Source: Pseudomonadota bacterium
Lineage (GTDB): Bacteria; Pseudomonadota; Gammaproteobacteria; Xanthomonadales; Rhodanobacteraceae
Length of the DNA: 37,375 nt
Direction: 5' to 3'
NCBI GenBank assembly: GCA_018240505.1
Contig: JAFEFQ010000242.1
Coordinates: 1 to 37,375, forward strand
The notes below the pieces were generated by a model. It searched no databases. It was not told the origin of the DNA and worked only from the letters and a program-made list of their open reading frames with translations. This document shows positions 8,684-16,516 of this stretch, piece after piece. A program made the position numbers and the translations under genes. Numbering within the stretch: the first letter of the stretch is position 1; each line of letters begins with the position of its first letter.

Positions 8684-9331
8684 ATGCCGACACCGCAACG
8701 CAACGATTTCCGGCTCTGGTATGCGCGCGTCGCGGCGGCGACGGCCTGGTTCGCGTTGCTGTTGCAGTTCTGGCTGTCGATCGAGCTTTCCCGCGCAAAC
8801 GGCAAAGGCGTATGGCATGCCGTGTGGATGTACTTCGCCTTCTTCACGATCCTGACCAATCTGCTCGCCGCTGCGGCGCTCGCGACGGCGGCGTCGCGTA
8901 AATCCTCCAGCGTCTTGACCCGGCCGGACATCGTCACCGGCATCGCTGCGAGCATCGTCCTCGTCGGCATCGCTTACAACCTGCTTCTGCGCAATTTCTG
9001 GAATCCTCACGGCCTGCAACTGCTCGCCGATATCACGCTGCACGACCTCACGCCGCCGCTGTTTCTCGGCTGGTGGTGGCTGTCCGCCTCGGCGCAGCCG
9101 TTACGTTACGCCGCGATCCTGCGCTGGATGTGCTATCCGATCGCCTATTTCGCCTATGCGATGGCGCGCGGCGCGGTTGACGGCTTCTATCCGTATCCGT
9201 TCGTCGACGTACCGGAGCTCGGCATCGCACGCGTGCTCGCCAACGCGCTCGCGATCCTCGCCGGTTTCATCGCAGTCGCAGCGCTGCTGGTCGCGTTGGC
9301 GCGCTTCAGGGCGCAGCGCGCCCACGCTTGA
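8684..9331 (+). CDS. Pr6Pr-like integral membrane protein
   Basis: Predicted 215-residue inner-membrane protein with about six transmembrane helices. The pattern FFTILTNLLAAAAL, then YNLLLRNFWNPHGLQLLADITLHDLTPPLFLGWWW, and YPIAYFAYAMARGAVDGFYPYPFVDV matches the Pr6Pr / FAR-17a-like family of bacterial membrane proteins. Its biochemical role is unknown. The conserved histidines in HGLQLLADITLHDLTP and the YPYPF motif are typical of the family. Its 3' end overlaps the end of the convergent antiporter gene by 26 bases. Confidence 0.8.
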   Translation: MPTPQRNDFRLWYARVAAATAWFALLLQFWLSIELSRANGKGVWHAVWMYFAFFTILTNLLAAAALATAASRKSSSVLTRPDIVTGIAASIVLVGIAYNLLLRNFWNPHGLQLLADITLHDLTPPLFLGWWWLSASAQPLRYAAILRWMCYPIAYFAYAMARGAVDGFYPYPFVDVPELGIARVLANALAILAGFIAVAALLVALARFRAQRAHA

Positions 9332-10463
9332 ACAGCAGTGCGAGCAGCGGCGGAGTGACGATCGAGGTGAGCAGCGACATCGCCACGATCAGCGCGTAGG
9401 TGCGCGGCGAGAACACGCCCGCGGCGAGGCCGAGGCTGGCGATGACGACGCCGACTTCGCCGCGCGGCATCATGCCGACGCCGACGATGAGCGCGCCGCG
9501 CCGGCCGAGCGCGAGCGCGCCGAGGCCGCCGCCGAGCAGTTTCGAAACCAGCGCGATCGCGGTGATCAGCGCGAGCGTCAACAGCGCATCGGCGGAAGCG
9601 AGCTGGGCCAGTTCGATCTTCGCGCCGGTCAGCACGAAGAAGAACGGCGTCATCAGCATCAGCAGCGGCCTGGTGTCGTGTTCGAGTTTTTCGCGCTGCG
9701 GCGTCTCCGAGGCGACCATGCCGGCGAGGAAGGCGCCGATGATCGCGGCCAGACCGAATTGCGTCGACAGGAAGGCGAGGCCGAGGCACAACGCCAGCGC
9801 CGCGGGCAGCAGATCGATTTCGCGCGCGCCGAGCGTCGCCGCCGCACGTCGCGCGAGGCGCGTGCCGAACAGGCCGATCACGACGACGAAGCCGATCGCC
9901 TCGGCGAGCACGATCGCGAGCTTGCCGATCTGCACGTTCTCGCCGGCCTGCAGCGCGGTGACGATGCCGAGCAGCAGCATCGCGAGGATGTCGTCGATGA
10001 CCGCCGCGCCGAGGATCACGCGCGCCTCCTCGCGCTGGAGCACGCCGAGTTCCTGCAACACGCGTGCCGTGATTCCCGCCGAGGTCGCCACGAACGCCGC
10101 GGCGACGAACAGCGACTTCGCCCAGTCGTAGCCCGCGCCGTGCGCCCACAGCGAGCCGAGCCCGAACGGCACGATCACGCCGAACAGTCCGACCAGGAAC
10201 GCGCTGCGGCCGACGCGCTGCATCTCCTCGATGCGCGTTTCCAGGCCGACCGCGAACAGCAGCAGGACGACGCCGATCTCGGACAACACCTCGAGCGGCT
10301 CGGACGGCGCGATCCAGCCGAGTGCCGACGGTCCGATCACGCAGCCCGCGACGATTTCGCCGACCACGCCGGGCAGCCTGATCGCGCGCGCCAGCCAGCC
10401 GCCGACCTGCGCCGCGACGAAGATGGCGAACAGGCTGAGCAGGATGTCGTGGCCGTGCTGCAT
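9306..10463 (-). CDS. CPA2-family cation:proton antiporter
   Basis: Monovalent cation:proton antiporter of the inner membrane (KefB/NapA-like membrane domain, PF00999). The 385-residue protein is almost entirely membrane helices, with the paired acidic residues of the ion-binding site in AAVIDDILAMLLLG and the unwound helix region FVATSAGITARVLQELG. There is no C-terminal TrkA-N domain, so it is a short form without KefB/KefC-type nucleotide gating. An AAAAGG element lies about eight bases upstream of the ATG at 10463. The last 26 bases overlap the convergent Pr6Pr-like gene, so transcripts from the two would be complementary at their ends. Substrate (Na+ or K+) cannot be decided from sequence. 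Confidence 0.88.
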   Translation of the reverse strand: MQHGHDILLSLFAIFVAAQVGGWLARAIRLPGVVGEIVAGCVIGPSALGWIAPSEPLEVLSEIGVVLLLFAVGLETRIEEMQRVGRSAFLVGLFGVIVPFGLGSLWAHGAGYDWAKSLFVAAAFVATSAGITARVLQELGVLQREEARVILGAAVIDDILAMLLLGIVTALQAGENVQIGKLAIVLAEAIGFVVVIGLFGTRLARRAAATLGAREIDLLPAALALCLGLAFLSTQFGLAAIIGAFLAGMVASETPQREKLEHDTRPLLMLMTPFFFVLTGAKIELAQLASADALLTLALITAIALVSKLLGGGLGALALGRRGALIVGVGMMPRGEVGVVIASLGLAAGVFSPRTYALIVAMSLLTSIVTPPLLALLFKRGRAAP

Positions 10464-10589
10464 GGTGGTTGCCTTTTCCCCGACAAGGCCGGAAGCTACG
10501 CAGAGAATATTATTGAAGAGTGCGGGCAGGAAGCCCGCTTTTCGATCCCGCTTGCACGGATGCGAGAAAAAAATGAATGGGGAGAGGCA

Positions 10590-12068
10590 ATGCCGGCAGC
10601 GTTACGCAAGGCGCGCGAAGCCATGTCCAAGGTCGACACGGCCTGGCTGCGCATGGAAAGCCCGACCAATCTGATGATGATCACCGGCGTGATGATCTTC
10701 GCCGAGCGCCTCGATCCCGGCCAGCTCAAGCATCTGATGGAAGAGCGCTTCCTCGCTTATCGGCGCTTCCGTCAGAAAGCGGTCGATTCGGTCAGTTCGG
10801 CGTATTGGGAGACCGATGCCGATTTCGATATCGACTGGCACGTGCGCATCGCCGCGCTGCCCGGCAAGGCCGGCAAGATCGAGCTGGAGAAATTCGTCAG
10901 CGAGCTCGCCTCGACGCCGCTCAACCACGCCAAGCCGCTGTGGCAGTTCCATCTCATCGACAATTACGCGGCGGACGGCAAGCGCGCTGGCAGCGCGCTG
11001 ATCGCGCGCATCCATCACTGCTACGCGGACGGCATGGCGCTCGTGCAGGTACTGCTGTCGCTGACCGACGCGAGTCTGAAGCCGAAGCAGCACAAGGAAC
11101 TGGCCAAGGTCTGGCTGAAGAAGGATCAGGGCGGCGTGCTGCAGCGCCTGCTCGAACCGGCCGGCGCGGGCCTGTCGCAGGCACTCGCGCTAGGCGAGAA
11201 GGCGCTCGACAAGGCCGGCGAACTCATCGCGAATCCCGAGCTCGCCGCCGCGCTGGCGAAGGACGGCGGCGAAATCGCGCGCGAACTCGCCATCGCGTTG
11301 ACCCTGGCCGACGATCCGGCTACCGCGTTCAAGGGTGAGCTTGGCCAATCCAAGCGCGTCGCCTGGGCCGAGCCGATGCCGCTCGAGGAAGTGAAGATCG
11401 TCGGCAAGGCGCTGGGCTGCACGGTCAACGACGTGCTGCTTGCCAGCGCCGCGGGTGCGCTGCGCGCGCACTTGCGCGACGTCGGCGAAGAGGTCGACGG
11501 TTTGACGATTCGCGCGACCGTGCCGGTCAACCTGCGTCCGCTCGAACACGCGAAGAAACTCGGCAACCACTTCGGCCTCGTCTTCCTCGACCTGCCGATC
11601 GGCGAGGCGAACCCGCTGCGCCGCCTCGAGCGCGTCGCCGCGAGCATGCGCGAGCTGAAGAAGTCGAAGCAGGCCGCGCTGACCTTTGGCCTGCTCTCGG
11701 CCGTCGGCATGGCGCCTGCGGCGATCCAGCGCGTCGCGCTCGAACTGTTCTCGCGCAAGGCCTCGACAGTGGCGACCAACGTGCCGGGCCCGCAGATGCC
11801 GCTCTACCTCGCCGGCTGCAGGATCGACGAGATCATGTTCTGGGTGCCGCAGTCGGGCTCGATCGGCATGGGCCTGTCGATCCTCTCGTACAACGGCAAC
11901 GTCCATTTCGGCCTGATCGTCGACGGCAAGCGCGTGCACGACCCCGAGCCGATCGTGCAACGCTTCGCGCCCGAATTCGAAAAGCTTGCGCTGATCGCGC
12001 TGATGGAGGACTGGGAGCACGACATCGTCGCGGCGGATGCGGCGGCGACTCTCGCGCACTTCTCTTGA
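10590..12068 (+). CDS. WS/DGAT-family O-acyltransferase
   Basis: Bifunctional-type wax ester synthase / acyl-CoA:diacylglycerol acyltransferase, which esterifies fatty alcohols or diacylglycerol with acyl-CoA to form neutral lipid. The 492-residue protein has the catalytic HHxxxDG motif (His142-His143...Asp147-Gly148 in IHHCYADGMA), the PLWQFHLI motif before it, GCTVNDVLLAS, and the C-terminal NVPGPQMPLYLAG motif. Family members are usually 450-500 residues. GGAGAGG three bases upstream fixes the start at 10590. It is divergent from the antiporter over 126 bases. Whether it makes wax ester, triacylglycerol or something else cannot be told here. Confidence 0.9.
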   Translation: MPAALRKAREAMSKVDTAWLRMESPTNLMMITGVMIFAERLDPGQLKHLMEERFLAYRRFRQKAVDSVSSAYWETDADFDIDWHVRIAALPGKAGKIELEKFVSELASTPLNHAKPLWQFHLIDNYAADGKRAGSALIARIHHCYADGMALVQVLLSLTDASLKPKQHKELAKVWLKKDQGGVLQRLLEPAGAGLSQALALGEKALDKAGELIANPELAAALAKDGGEIARELAIALTLADDPATAFKGELGQSKRVAWAEPMPLEEVKIVGKALGCTVNDVLLASAAGALRAHLRDVGEEVDGLTIRATVPVNLRPLEHAKKLGNHFGLVFLDLPIGEANPLRRLERVAASMRELKKSKQAALTFGLLSAVGMAPAAIQRVALELFSRKASTVATNVPGPQMPLYLAGCRIDEIMFWVPQSGSIGMGLSILSYNGNVHFGLIVDGKRVHDPEPIVQRFAPEFEKLALIALMEDWEHDIVAADAAATLAHFS

Positions 12069-12116
12069 CGTGTTTATCATGGCGATTCTTCCTGCAACCG
12101 ATCATTGCCCAATCCC

Positions 12117-12377
12117 ATGTCCGACACGCCTCCCGACCACCTTTCCAACGACCCGCGCAGCAAGTTCTACGACGAGGCCGTGCTCTCGCGGGGCATCGGC
12201 ATCCGCTTCAACGGCGAAGAGAAGACTACCGTCGAGGAATACTGCGTCAGCGAGGGCTGGGTGCGCATGGCCGTGCCGCGCGCGCTCGACCGCCGCGGCC
12301 GGCCGATGACCTTGAAATTCAGCGGCAAGGTGGAACCTTATTTCCTCGATGCCGCACAGCAGGCGGTGCAGGAGTAG
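12117..12377 (+). CDS. DUF3297 family protein
   Basis: Short 86-residue cytoplasmic protein of the DUF3297 family, function unknown; older annotations sometimes call it glutathione peroxidase without support. The pattern PPDHLSNDPRSKFYDEAVLSRGIGIRFNG...KTTVEEYCVSEGWVRMAVP, with KFSGKVEPYF near the C-terminus, is characteristic. There is no clear Shine-Dalgarno before the ATG at 12117; an in-frame TTG at 12105 is possible but less likely. It lies 48 bases after the acyltransferase and three bases before the DksA-like gene, so the two small genes probably share a transcript. Confidence 0.85.
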   Translation: MSDTPPDHLSNDPRSKFYDEAVLSRGIGIRFNGEEKTTVEEYCVSEGWVRMAVPRALDRRGRPMTLKFSGKVEPYFLDAAQQAVQE

Positions 12378-12380
12378 GCA

Positions 12381-12647
12381 ATGGCAACGGGTTGGGCCGG
12401 CGATGGTGCCGTGCAGGACCAGATCGACGCGACGGTGGCGGACGCGATCAAGCGCGCACGCAGCCGCGCGCCGCGCGGGCCCGGGCTGAAGCGTTGCGAG
12501 GAGTGCGACGCGCCGATTCCCGAGGCCCGGCGCAAAGCCGTGCCCGGCGTGCGCCTGTGCATCGCCTGCCAGTCCGTGCACGACGAGGAAGAAAAAGCCT
12601 TCAGCGGCTACAACCGGCGCGGCAGCAAGGACAGTCAGTTGCGTTGA
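12381..12647 (+). CDS. DksA/TraR-type C4 zinc-finger protein (YbiI-like)
   Basis: An 88-residue protein with an acidic N-terminal helix and a C-terminal C4 zinc finger: CEECDAPIPEARRKAVPGVRLCIACQ gives ligands in the CxxC...CxxC pattern. This is the C-terminal finger of DksA/TraR proteins without the long coiled coil, as in YbiI. DksA relatives bind the RNA polymerase secondary channel; whether this short form does so is not established. It starts three bases after the DUF3297 stop. Confidence 0.88.
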   Translation: MATGWAGDGAVQDQIDATVADAIKRARSRAPRGPGLKRCEECDAPIPEARRKAVPGVRLCIACQSVHDEEEKAFSGYNRRGSKDSQLR

Positions 12648-12918
12648 TGCATCTCCACATCCATTTCATCGACAAACTGTCGCGCGCCTTGGCATCCATG
12701 GTTCGACGCAGTTTACGCATGGTTGTGAGCGACGAAAATCGCTTGGGTTCTGCCGCTTCTCTCGTCGGGCTGGCCCGGCGGCAGGCATACGAACGCGGCC
12801 AATGCGAGAATCAGCGGCAGGGTTTCGATGTAGTGTCGCTGGCGCGCAGGGCATCTGTGAAGCCGCGGGAAAGATCTACGCCGACCCTCGCTTTGCACGC
12901 GTACCTCGCAATCTGTCC
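12648..12918. other. 271-base spacer without a supported gene
   Basis: GC3 bias of the neighbouring genes is lost here. The minus strand can be read as a short hydrophobic peptide (TLPLILALAAFVCLPPG around 12770-12830) but it has a GTG start, no ribosome-binding site and no recognisable family. The stretch may hold the promoter of the following gene or debris of an older gene. Confidence 0.4.
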
Positions 12919-13410
12919 ATGAACGTCCTCGAGCGCATCGTCACGTTCCTCAACGGCGTTGGTATCTGCACAATCCAGGGGGCCGTTCCGTCCTCTTCGT
13001 TCCTGCCCGGTGTTCGCATCTCAAGCGGTGCGCTCGTGTACGACCCCGCCCAACTCAGGTGGCCCGGTGACCTTCTTCACGAGGCTGGCCACATCGCCAT
13101 CGCGCCGGCTGCCCTCCGCCCCACCCTGAACGATGGCGTCGAGATCCCTTCCGATATTCCCCACGCCTCGGAAGTCGAGGCCACGGCGTGGGCATTCGCG
13201 GCTCTCCATCACCTCAGGCTGGATCCGTCAGTCCTCTTTCATTCTGGTGGCTACCGCGGAGCCTCGCCGGGCCTCATCAACACCTTCATGCTCGGCGTGT
13301 ACCCGGGTTCTTTCGGTTTATCTCAGGCCGGCATGACCAACGTGGGACCCGAAGCGCAACGGCAAGGCCTTCCTGTCTATCCAGCCCTGTCCCACTGGCT
13401 GCGTCCCTAG
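12919..13410 (+). CDS. HEAGH-motif protein, putative zinc-binding metallopeptidase-like
   Basis: A 163-residue protein of a proteobacterial family of unknown function. The core LPGVRISSGALVYDPAQLRWPGDLLHEAGHIAI contains His54-Glu-Ala-Gly-His58, the zincin HExxH arrangement, and a later EVEATAWAFAA supplies acidic residues that could complete a metal site. The C-terminal FHSGGYRGASPGLINTF and GLPVYPALSHWLRP are also typical of the family as I remember it. No protease activity is known to me. An in-frame ATG at 12802 would lengthen it by 39 residues, but codon bias breaks near 12919, so I chose that start. Confidence 0.65.
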   Translation: MNVLERIVTFLNGVGICTIQGAVPSSSFLPGVRISSGALVYDPAQLRWPGDLLHEAGHIAIAPAALRPTLNDGVEIPSDIPHASEVEATAWAFAALHHLRLDPSVLFHSGGYRGASPGLINTFMLGVYPGSFGLSQAGMTNVGPEAQRQGLPVYPALSHWLRP

Positions 13411-13458
13411 AGCAACCGTGCGGCCTGGCGTCAGGCGTCAGGCCGACTTTGATCGCGT

Positions 13459-14883
13459 TCACGCCGCGGCGGAGCGTGGCACACGCCAGAACACCGCCGA
13501 CGACAGCATCGTGACGATGCCGAGGACGATCACGGTCGCGTGGAATGCGCCGACATAGGCCTCGCCGCCTGCCGCGCCGGTGGGCAGGAAGACCGCCATC
13601 AACAGCGAGCCGAAGGCGATGCCGAAACTGATCGACAGGTTCTGCGCCGTGCTCGACATCGCCGAGCCCATGCTCGCCTGCGCCGGCGCGAGGTCGACGA
13701 AGCCGAGCGTGTTGACCGCGGTGTACTGGATCGACATGACCATGCCGAACAGGAACACCTGGGTGCACAGGCGCCAGACCGGCGTGTTCGCGTCGAACGT
13801 GGCGAAGGAGAGGATCATCAGGCCGGCGAGCGCGGTGTTGACGACGAGCACGCGTCGGTAGCCGAAGTGGCGGATGATCGAGGCGACGAAGAAGCGCGTC
13901 GACAGCATCGCGATCGCCTGCGGCGTCTGCAGCAGGCCGGCGACCACGGGCGAATGGCCGAAGCCGACCTGGAACAGCAGGGTGAGCAGGAAGTAGACGC
14001 CGCCGACGCCGAGGCGCGTGGTGAAGCTGCCGTTGATGCCGATGCGGAAGCTCGGCACGCGCAGCAGGTGCAGGTCCACGATCGGATGCGCGATGCGCAG
14101 GCTGCGCCACGCATAGAAGACGAGCAGGGCGATCGCGGGCAGGCCGATCAGCACAGTCTGCGCGTAGCGCGCTTCGATCACCTGTTCCAGCGCCCACGAC
14201 AGGCCGCCGGTGCCGAGACCGAACAGGATGAAGCCGGCGAGGTCGAGCGGCGTGGTCGAGGCCGCGCGGTAGTCGGGCATGTGCCGTCGCGTCATCCACA
14301 AGCCGACGAGGCCGAACGGCAGGTTGACGAAGAAAATCATGCGCCAGGACAGCCAAGTCGAGAACACGCCGCCGAGAAAGGGCCCGATCGCCGGGCCGAT
14401 CAGGCCCGGGATCGTGGCGAACGCCATCGCGCCGACGAATTCGTTCTTGGGAAAACTGCGCAGTATCGCCAGGCGACCGACCGGCATCATCATCGCGCCG
14501 CCGAAGCCCTGCACGACGCGCGCGGCGACGAGCATGGTCAGGTTCTGCGCGAGGCCGCAGGCGAGCGAGCTGGCGGTGAAGATCGCGATCGCCGCCCAGA
14601 ACACGCGCCGCGTGCCATAGCGGTCGGCCAGCCACGAACTCAGCGGGATGAAAACGGCGAGGCTCAACGTGTAGCTGATCAGCGCGGTCTTGATCGACAG
14701 CGGCGTGACCGCGAGTGCGGCGGCGATGCTCGGCGCCGCCGTGTTGACGATCGTCGAGTCGAGCATCTGCATGAAGAACGAGAACGCGATCAACCAGAGC
14801 AGGGTGCGCTTGGCGCGGGCGTCCAGGGCGGGCGCGGACTCGGCGGAGGAAACGCCAAGGTTGGGTGTGCCGGGTTGATCCAT
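13459..14883 (-). CDS. DHA2-type MFS multidrug exporter
   Basis: Major facilitator superfamily drug:proton antiporter of the 14-helix DHA2 (EmrB/QacA) group in the inner membrane. The 474-residue protein shows the DHA2 signature MLDSTIVNTAAPSIAAAL in helix 1, the motif A segment SSWLADRYGTRRVF, and motif C GLIGPAIGPFLGG. It closely resembles the MdtD branch. AGGGG precedes the ATG at 14883. It is divergent from the cp-ATP-grasp gene across 156 bases that contain the TTTGTTGCAGTGCA motif, so the two may be co-regulated. No periplasmic adaptor or outer-membrane partner is adjacent. Confidence 0.9.
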   Translation of the reverse strand: MDQPGTPNLGVSSAESAPALDARAKRTLLWLIAFSFFMQMLDSTIVNTAAPSIAAALAVTPLSIKTALISYTLSLAVFIPLSSWLADRYGTRRVFWAAIAIFTASSLACGLAQNLTMLVAARVVQGFGGAMMMPVGRLAILRSFPKNEFVGAMAFATIPGLIGPAIGPFLGGVFSTWLSWRMIFFVNLPFGLVGLWMTRRHMPDYRAASTTPLDLAGFILFGLGTGGLSWALEQVIEARYAQTVLIGLPAIALLVFYAWRSLRIAHPIVDLHLLRVPSFRIGINGSFTTRLGVGGVYFLLTLLFQVGFGHSPVVAGLLQTPQAIAMLSTRFFVASIIRHFGYRRVLVVNTALAGLMILSFATFDANTPVWRLCTQVFLFGMVMSIQYTAVNTLGFVDLAPAQASMGSAMSSTAQNLSISFGIAFGSLLMAVFLPTGAAGGEAYVGAFHATVIVLGIVTMLSSAVFWRVPRSAAA

Positions 14884-14952
14884 GCCCCTGCATTGTCGCA
14901 CGAGGGCGAGTCGGCATTGGCGTGCACGCGCCGCTTGACGAACGGCAAATAG

Positions 14953-14966
14953 TTTGTTGCAGTGCA
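14953..14966. promoter_or_regulatory. Shared TTTGYTGCRGTGCA motif, copy 1
   Basis: TTTGTTGCAGTGCA lies 73 bases before the cp-ATP-grasp start and 69 bases before the divergent MFS exporter. The same 14-base pattern (two transition differences) lies upstream of the transglutaminase-DUF2126 operon at 35068-35081. The core TTGC...GCA is partly palindromic, as expected for a dimeric regulator. The TGC-rich half-sites resemble PhaR-type operators of proteobacteria; that resemblance is inference. Confidence 0.4.
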
Positions 14967-15039
14967 GGAAACGAGATGTTCCCTCGCGGCGGTGCCGGGG
15001 AGGAGCAAGGCAGGGTTTCTTCGCACAGCAGGCAAATGC

Positions 15040-16452
15040 ATGCCGGTCAGCTACGACGAAATGCTCGATATCGACGGTGCGGCGCGAGCGCACTACGGTG
15101 GCTTCGACCGTTGGCTGAAGGCCACGCCGCCCGAACGGCTCGAACAGAAGCGGCGCGAGGCCGAAGTGCTGTTCCACCGCGTCGGCATCACCTTCGCGGT
15201 GTACGGCGAGAAGGAAGGCGCCGAGCGCCTGATCCCGTTCGACATCGTGCCGCGCATCATCCCGCGCGACGAATGGCGCATGCTCGACGCCGGCCTGCGC
15301 CAGCGCGTCAAGGCGCTGAACCTGTTCCTGCACGACGTCTACCACGCCCAGGAAATCCTCGCTGCGGGCAAGGTGCCGAGCGACCTGATCCTCAACAATG
15401 CCGAGTACAAGCCGGTCATGCGCGGCATGGATGTGCCAGGCGGCATCTACTCGCACATCTCCGGCGTCGACATCGTGCGCGCCGGCGCCGGCGAGTACTA
15501 CGTGCTCGAGGACAACCTGCGCGTGCCCTCGGGCGTGTCCTACATGATCGAGAACCGGCGCATGATGATGCGCCTGTTCCCCGAGCTGTTCGCGATGCAC
15601 GCGATCGCGCCCGTGGAGCACTATCCCGACCGCCTGCACGACGTGCTGCGCTCGGTCGCGCCCGAAGGCGTGGACGCGCCGGCCGTGGCCGTGCTCACGC
15701 CGGGCTTCCACAATTCCGCGTATTTCGAGCACGCCTTCTTAGCCCAGCAGATGGGCGTCGAGCTGGTCGAAGGCCAGGATCTGTTCGTGCGCGACGACAC
15801 GGTCTACATGCGCACCACGCAGGGCCCGCAGCGCGTGCACGTGATCTACCGTCGCATCAACGACGATTTCCTCGATCCGACCGTGTTCAACCCGGACTCG
15901 ATGCTCGGCGTGCCGGGCATCTTCGCCGCCTACAAGGCCGGCCGCGTGACGCTCGCGAACGCAATCGGTGCGGGCATCGCCGACGACAAGTCGGTGTATC
16001 CGTACGTGCCCGAGATGATCCGCTTCTACCTCGGCGAAGAACCCATTTTATACAATGTACAAACGTATAAATTACGCGAGCGCGACGACCTCGCCTACGC
16101 GCTCGACCATCTGTCCGAGCTGGTCGTCAAGGAAGTCCACGGCGCCGGCGGCTACGGCATGCTGGTCGGGCCGGCGTCGACGCGCGAGCAGATCGCCGCG
16201 TTCCGCGAGCGCATCATCAAAGAGCCGGCCAAGTACATCGCCCAGCCGACGCTGGCGCTGTCCTCGTGCCCGACCTACGTCGCCAGCGGGCTCGCGCCGC
16301 GGCACGTGGATTTCCGCCCCTACGTGCTCAGCGGCAAGGAGATCCATATCGTGCCCGGCGGCCTGACGCGCGTGGCGCTGGCCGAAGGCTCGCTGGTCGT
16401 CAATTCCTCGCAGGGCGGCGGCACGAAGGACACCTGGGTTCTGGAGGGGTAG
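15040..16452 (+). CDS. Circularly permuted ATP-grasp protein (DUF404/DUF407 type)
   Basis: Circularly permuted ATP-grasp enzyme, 470 residues, of the group predicted to form peptide-like amide bonds at the expense of ATP. Visible signatures are YVLEDNLRVPSGVSYMIENRR (about residues 151-172), AVLTPGFHNSAYFEHAFLAQQMGVELVEGQDL, GAGIADDKSVYPYVPEMIRFYLGEEPIL, LVVKEVHGAGGYGMLVGP and the C-terminal SQGGGTKDTWVLEG. It is followed by an alpha-E gene and then Anbu, the classical neighbourhood for this family. The start at 15040 is preferred to a GTG at 14962. Oddity: codons for PILYNVQTYKLR (16042-16077) are AT-rich, with two TTA leucines, unlike the rest of the gene. The substrate is unknown. Confidence 0.9.
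   Translation: MPVSYDEMLDIDGAARAHYGGFDRWLKATPPERLEQKRREAEVLFHRVGITFAVYGEKEGAERLIPFDIVPRIIPRDEWRMLDAGLRQRVKALNLFLHDVYHAQEILAAGKVPSDLILNNAEYKPVMRGMDVPGGIYSHISGVDIVRAGAGEYYVLEDNLRVPSGVSYMIENRRMMMRLFPELFAMHAIAPVEHYPDRLHDVLRSVAPEGVDAPAVAVLTPGFHNSAYFEHAFLAQQMGVELVEGQDLFVRDDTVYMRTTQGPQRVHVIYRRINDDFLDPTVFNPDSMLGVPGIFAAYKAGRVTLANAIGAGIADDKSVYPYVPEMIRFYLGEEPILYNVQTYKLRERDDLAYALDHLSELVVKEVHGAGGYGMLVGPASTREQIAAFRERIIKEPAKYIAQPTLALSSCPTYVASGLAPRHVDFRPYVLSGKEIHIVPGGLTRVALAEGSLVVNSSQGGGTKDTWVLEG
16047..16071. other. AT-rich inverted repeat inside the cp-ATP-grasp gene
   Basis: TTTATAC (16047-16053) and GTATAAA (16065-16071) are exact inverted repeats flanking the palindrome TGTACA (16056-16061). The patch is almost free of G/C in a gene that is otherwise strongly GC-rich, yet it encodes conserved residues of the family. 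It could be an intragenic operator or promoter, a rare-codon pause site, or a relic of gene conversion. Confidence 0.5.
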
Positions 16453-16463
16453 AGAATCACGAG

Positions 16464-16497
16464 TGACGTCATTCCCGCAAAAGCGGGAATGACGTCA
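16464..16497. repeat. Perfect 15-bp stem hairpin repeat
   Basis: TGACGTCATTCCCGC (16464-16478) and its exact complement GCGGGAATGACGTCA (16483-16497) enclose an AAAA loop. The CATTCCCGC...GCGGGAATG core is a very widespread intergenic hairpin repeat in proteobacteria. It lies between the cp-ATP-grasp stop and the alpha-E ribosome-binding site, where it could reduce read-through or act on mRNA stability. Confidence 0.85.
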
Positions 16498-16516
16498 AAA
16501 GAAGGAAGCGGAAAAC

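Noticed and set aside
12713..12898. Small minus-strand hydrophobic peptide
   Set aside because: GTG start, no ribosome-binding site, no known family and weak codon bias.
14935..14964. TTGACG at 14935 as a −35 box for the cp-ATP-grasp gene
   Set aside because: No acceptable −10 hexamer lies 16-18 bases downstream.
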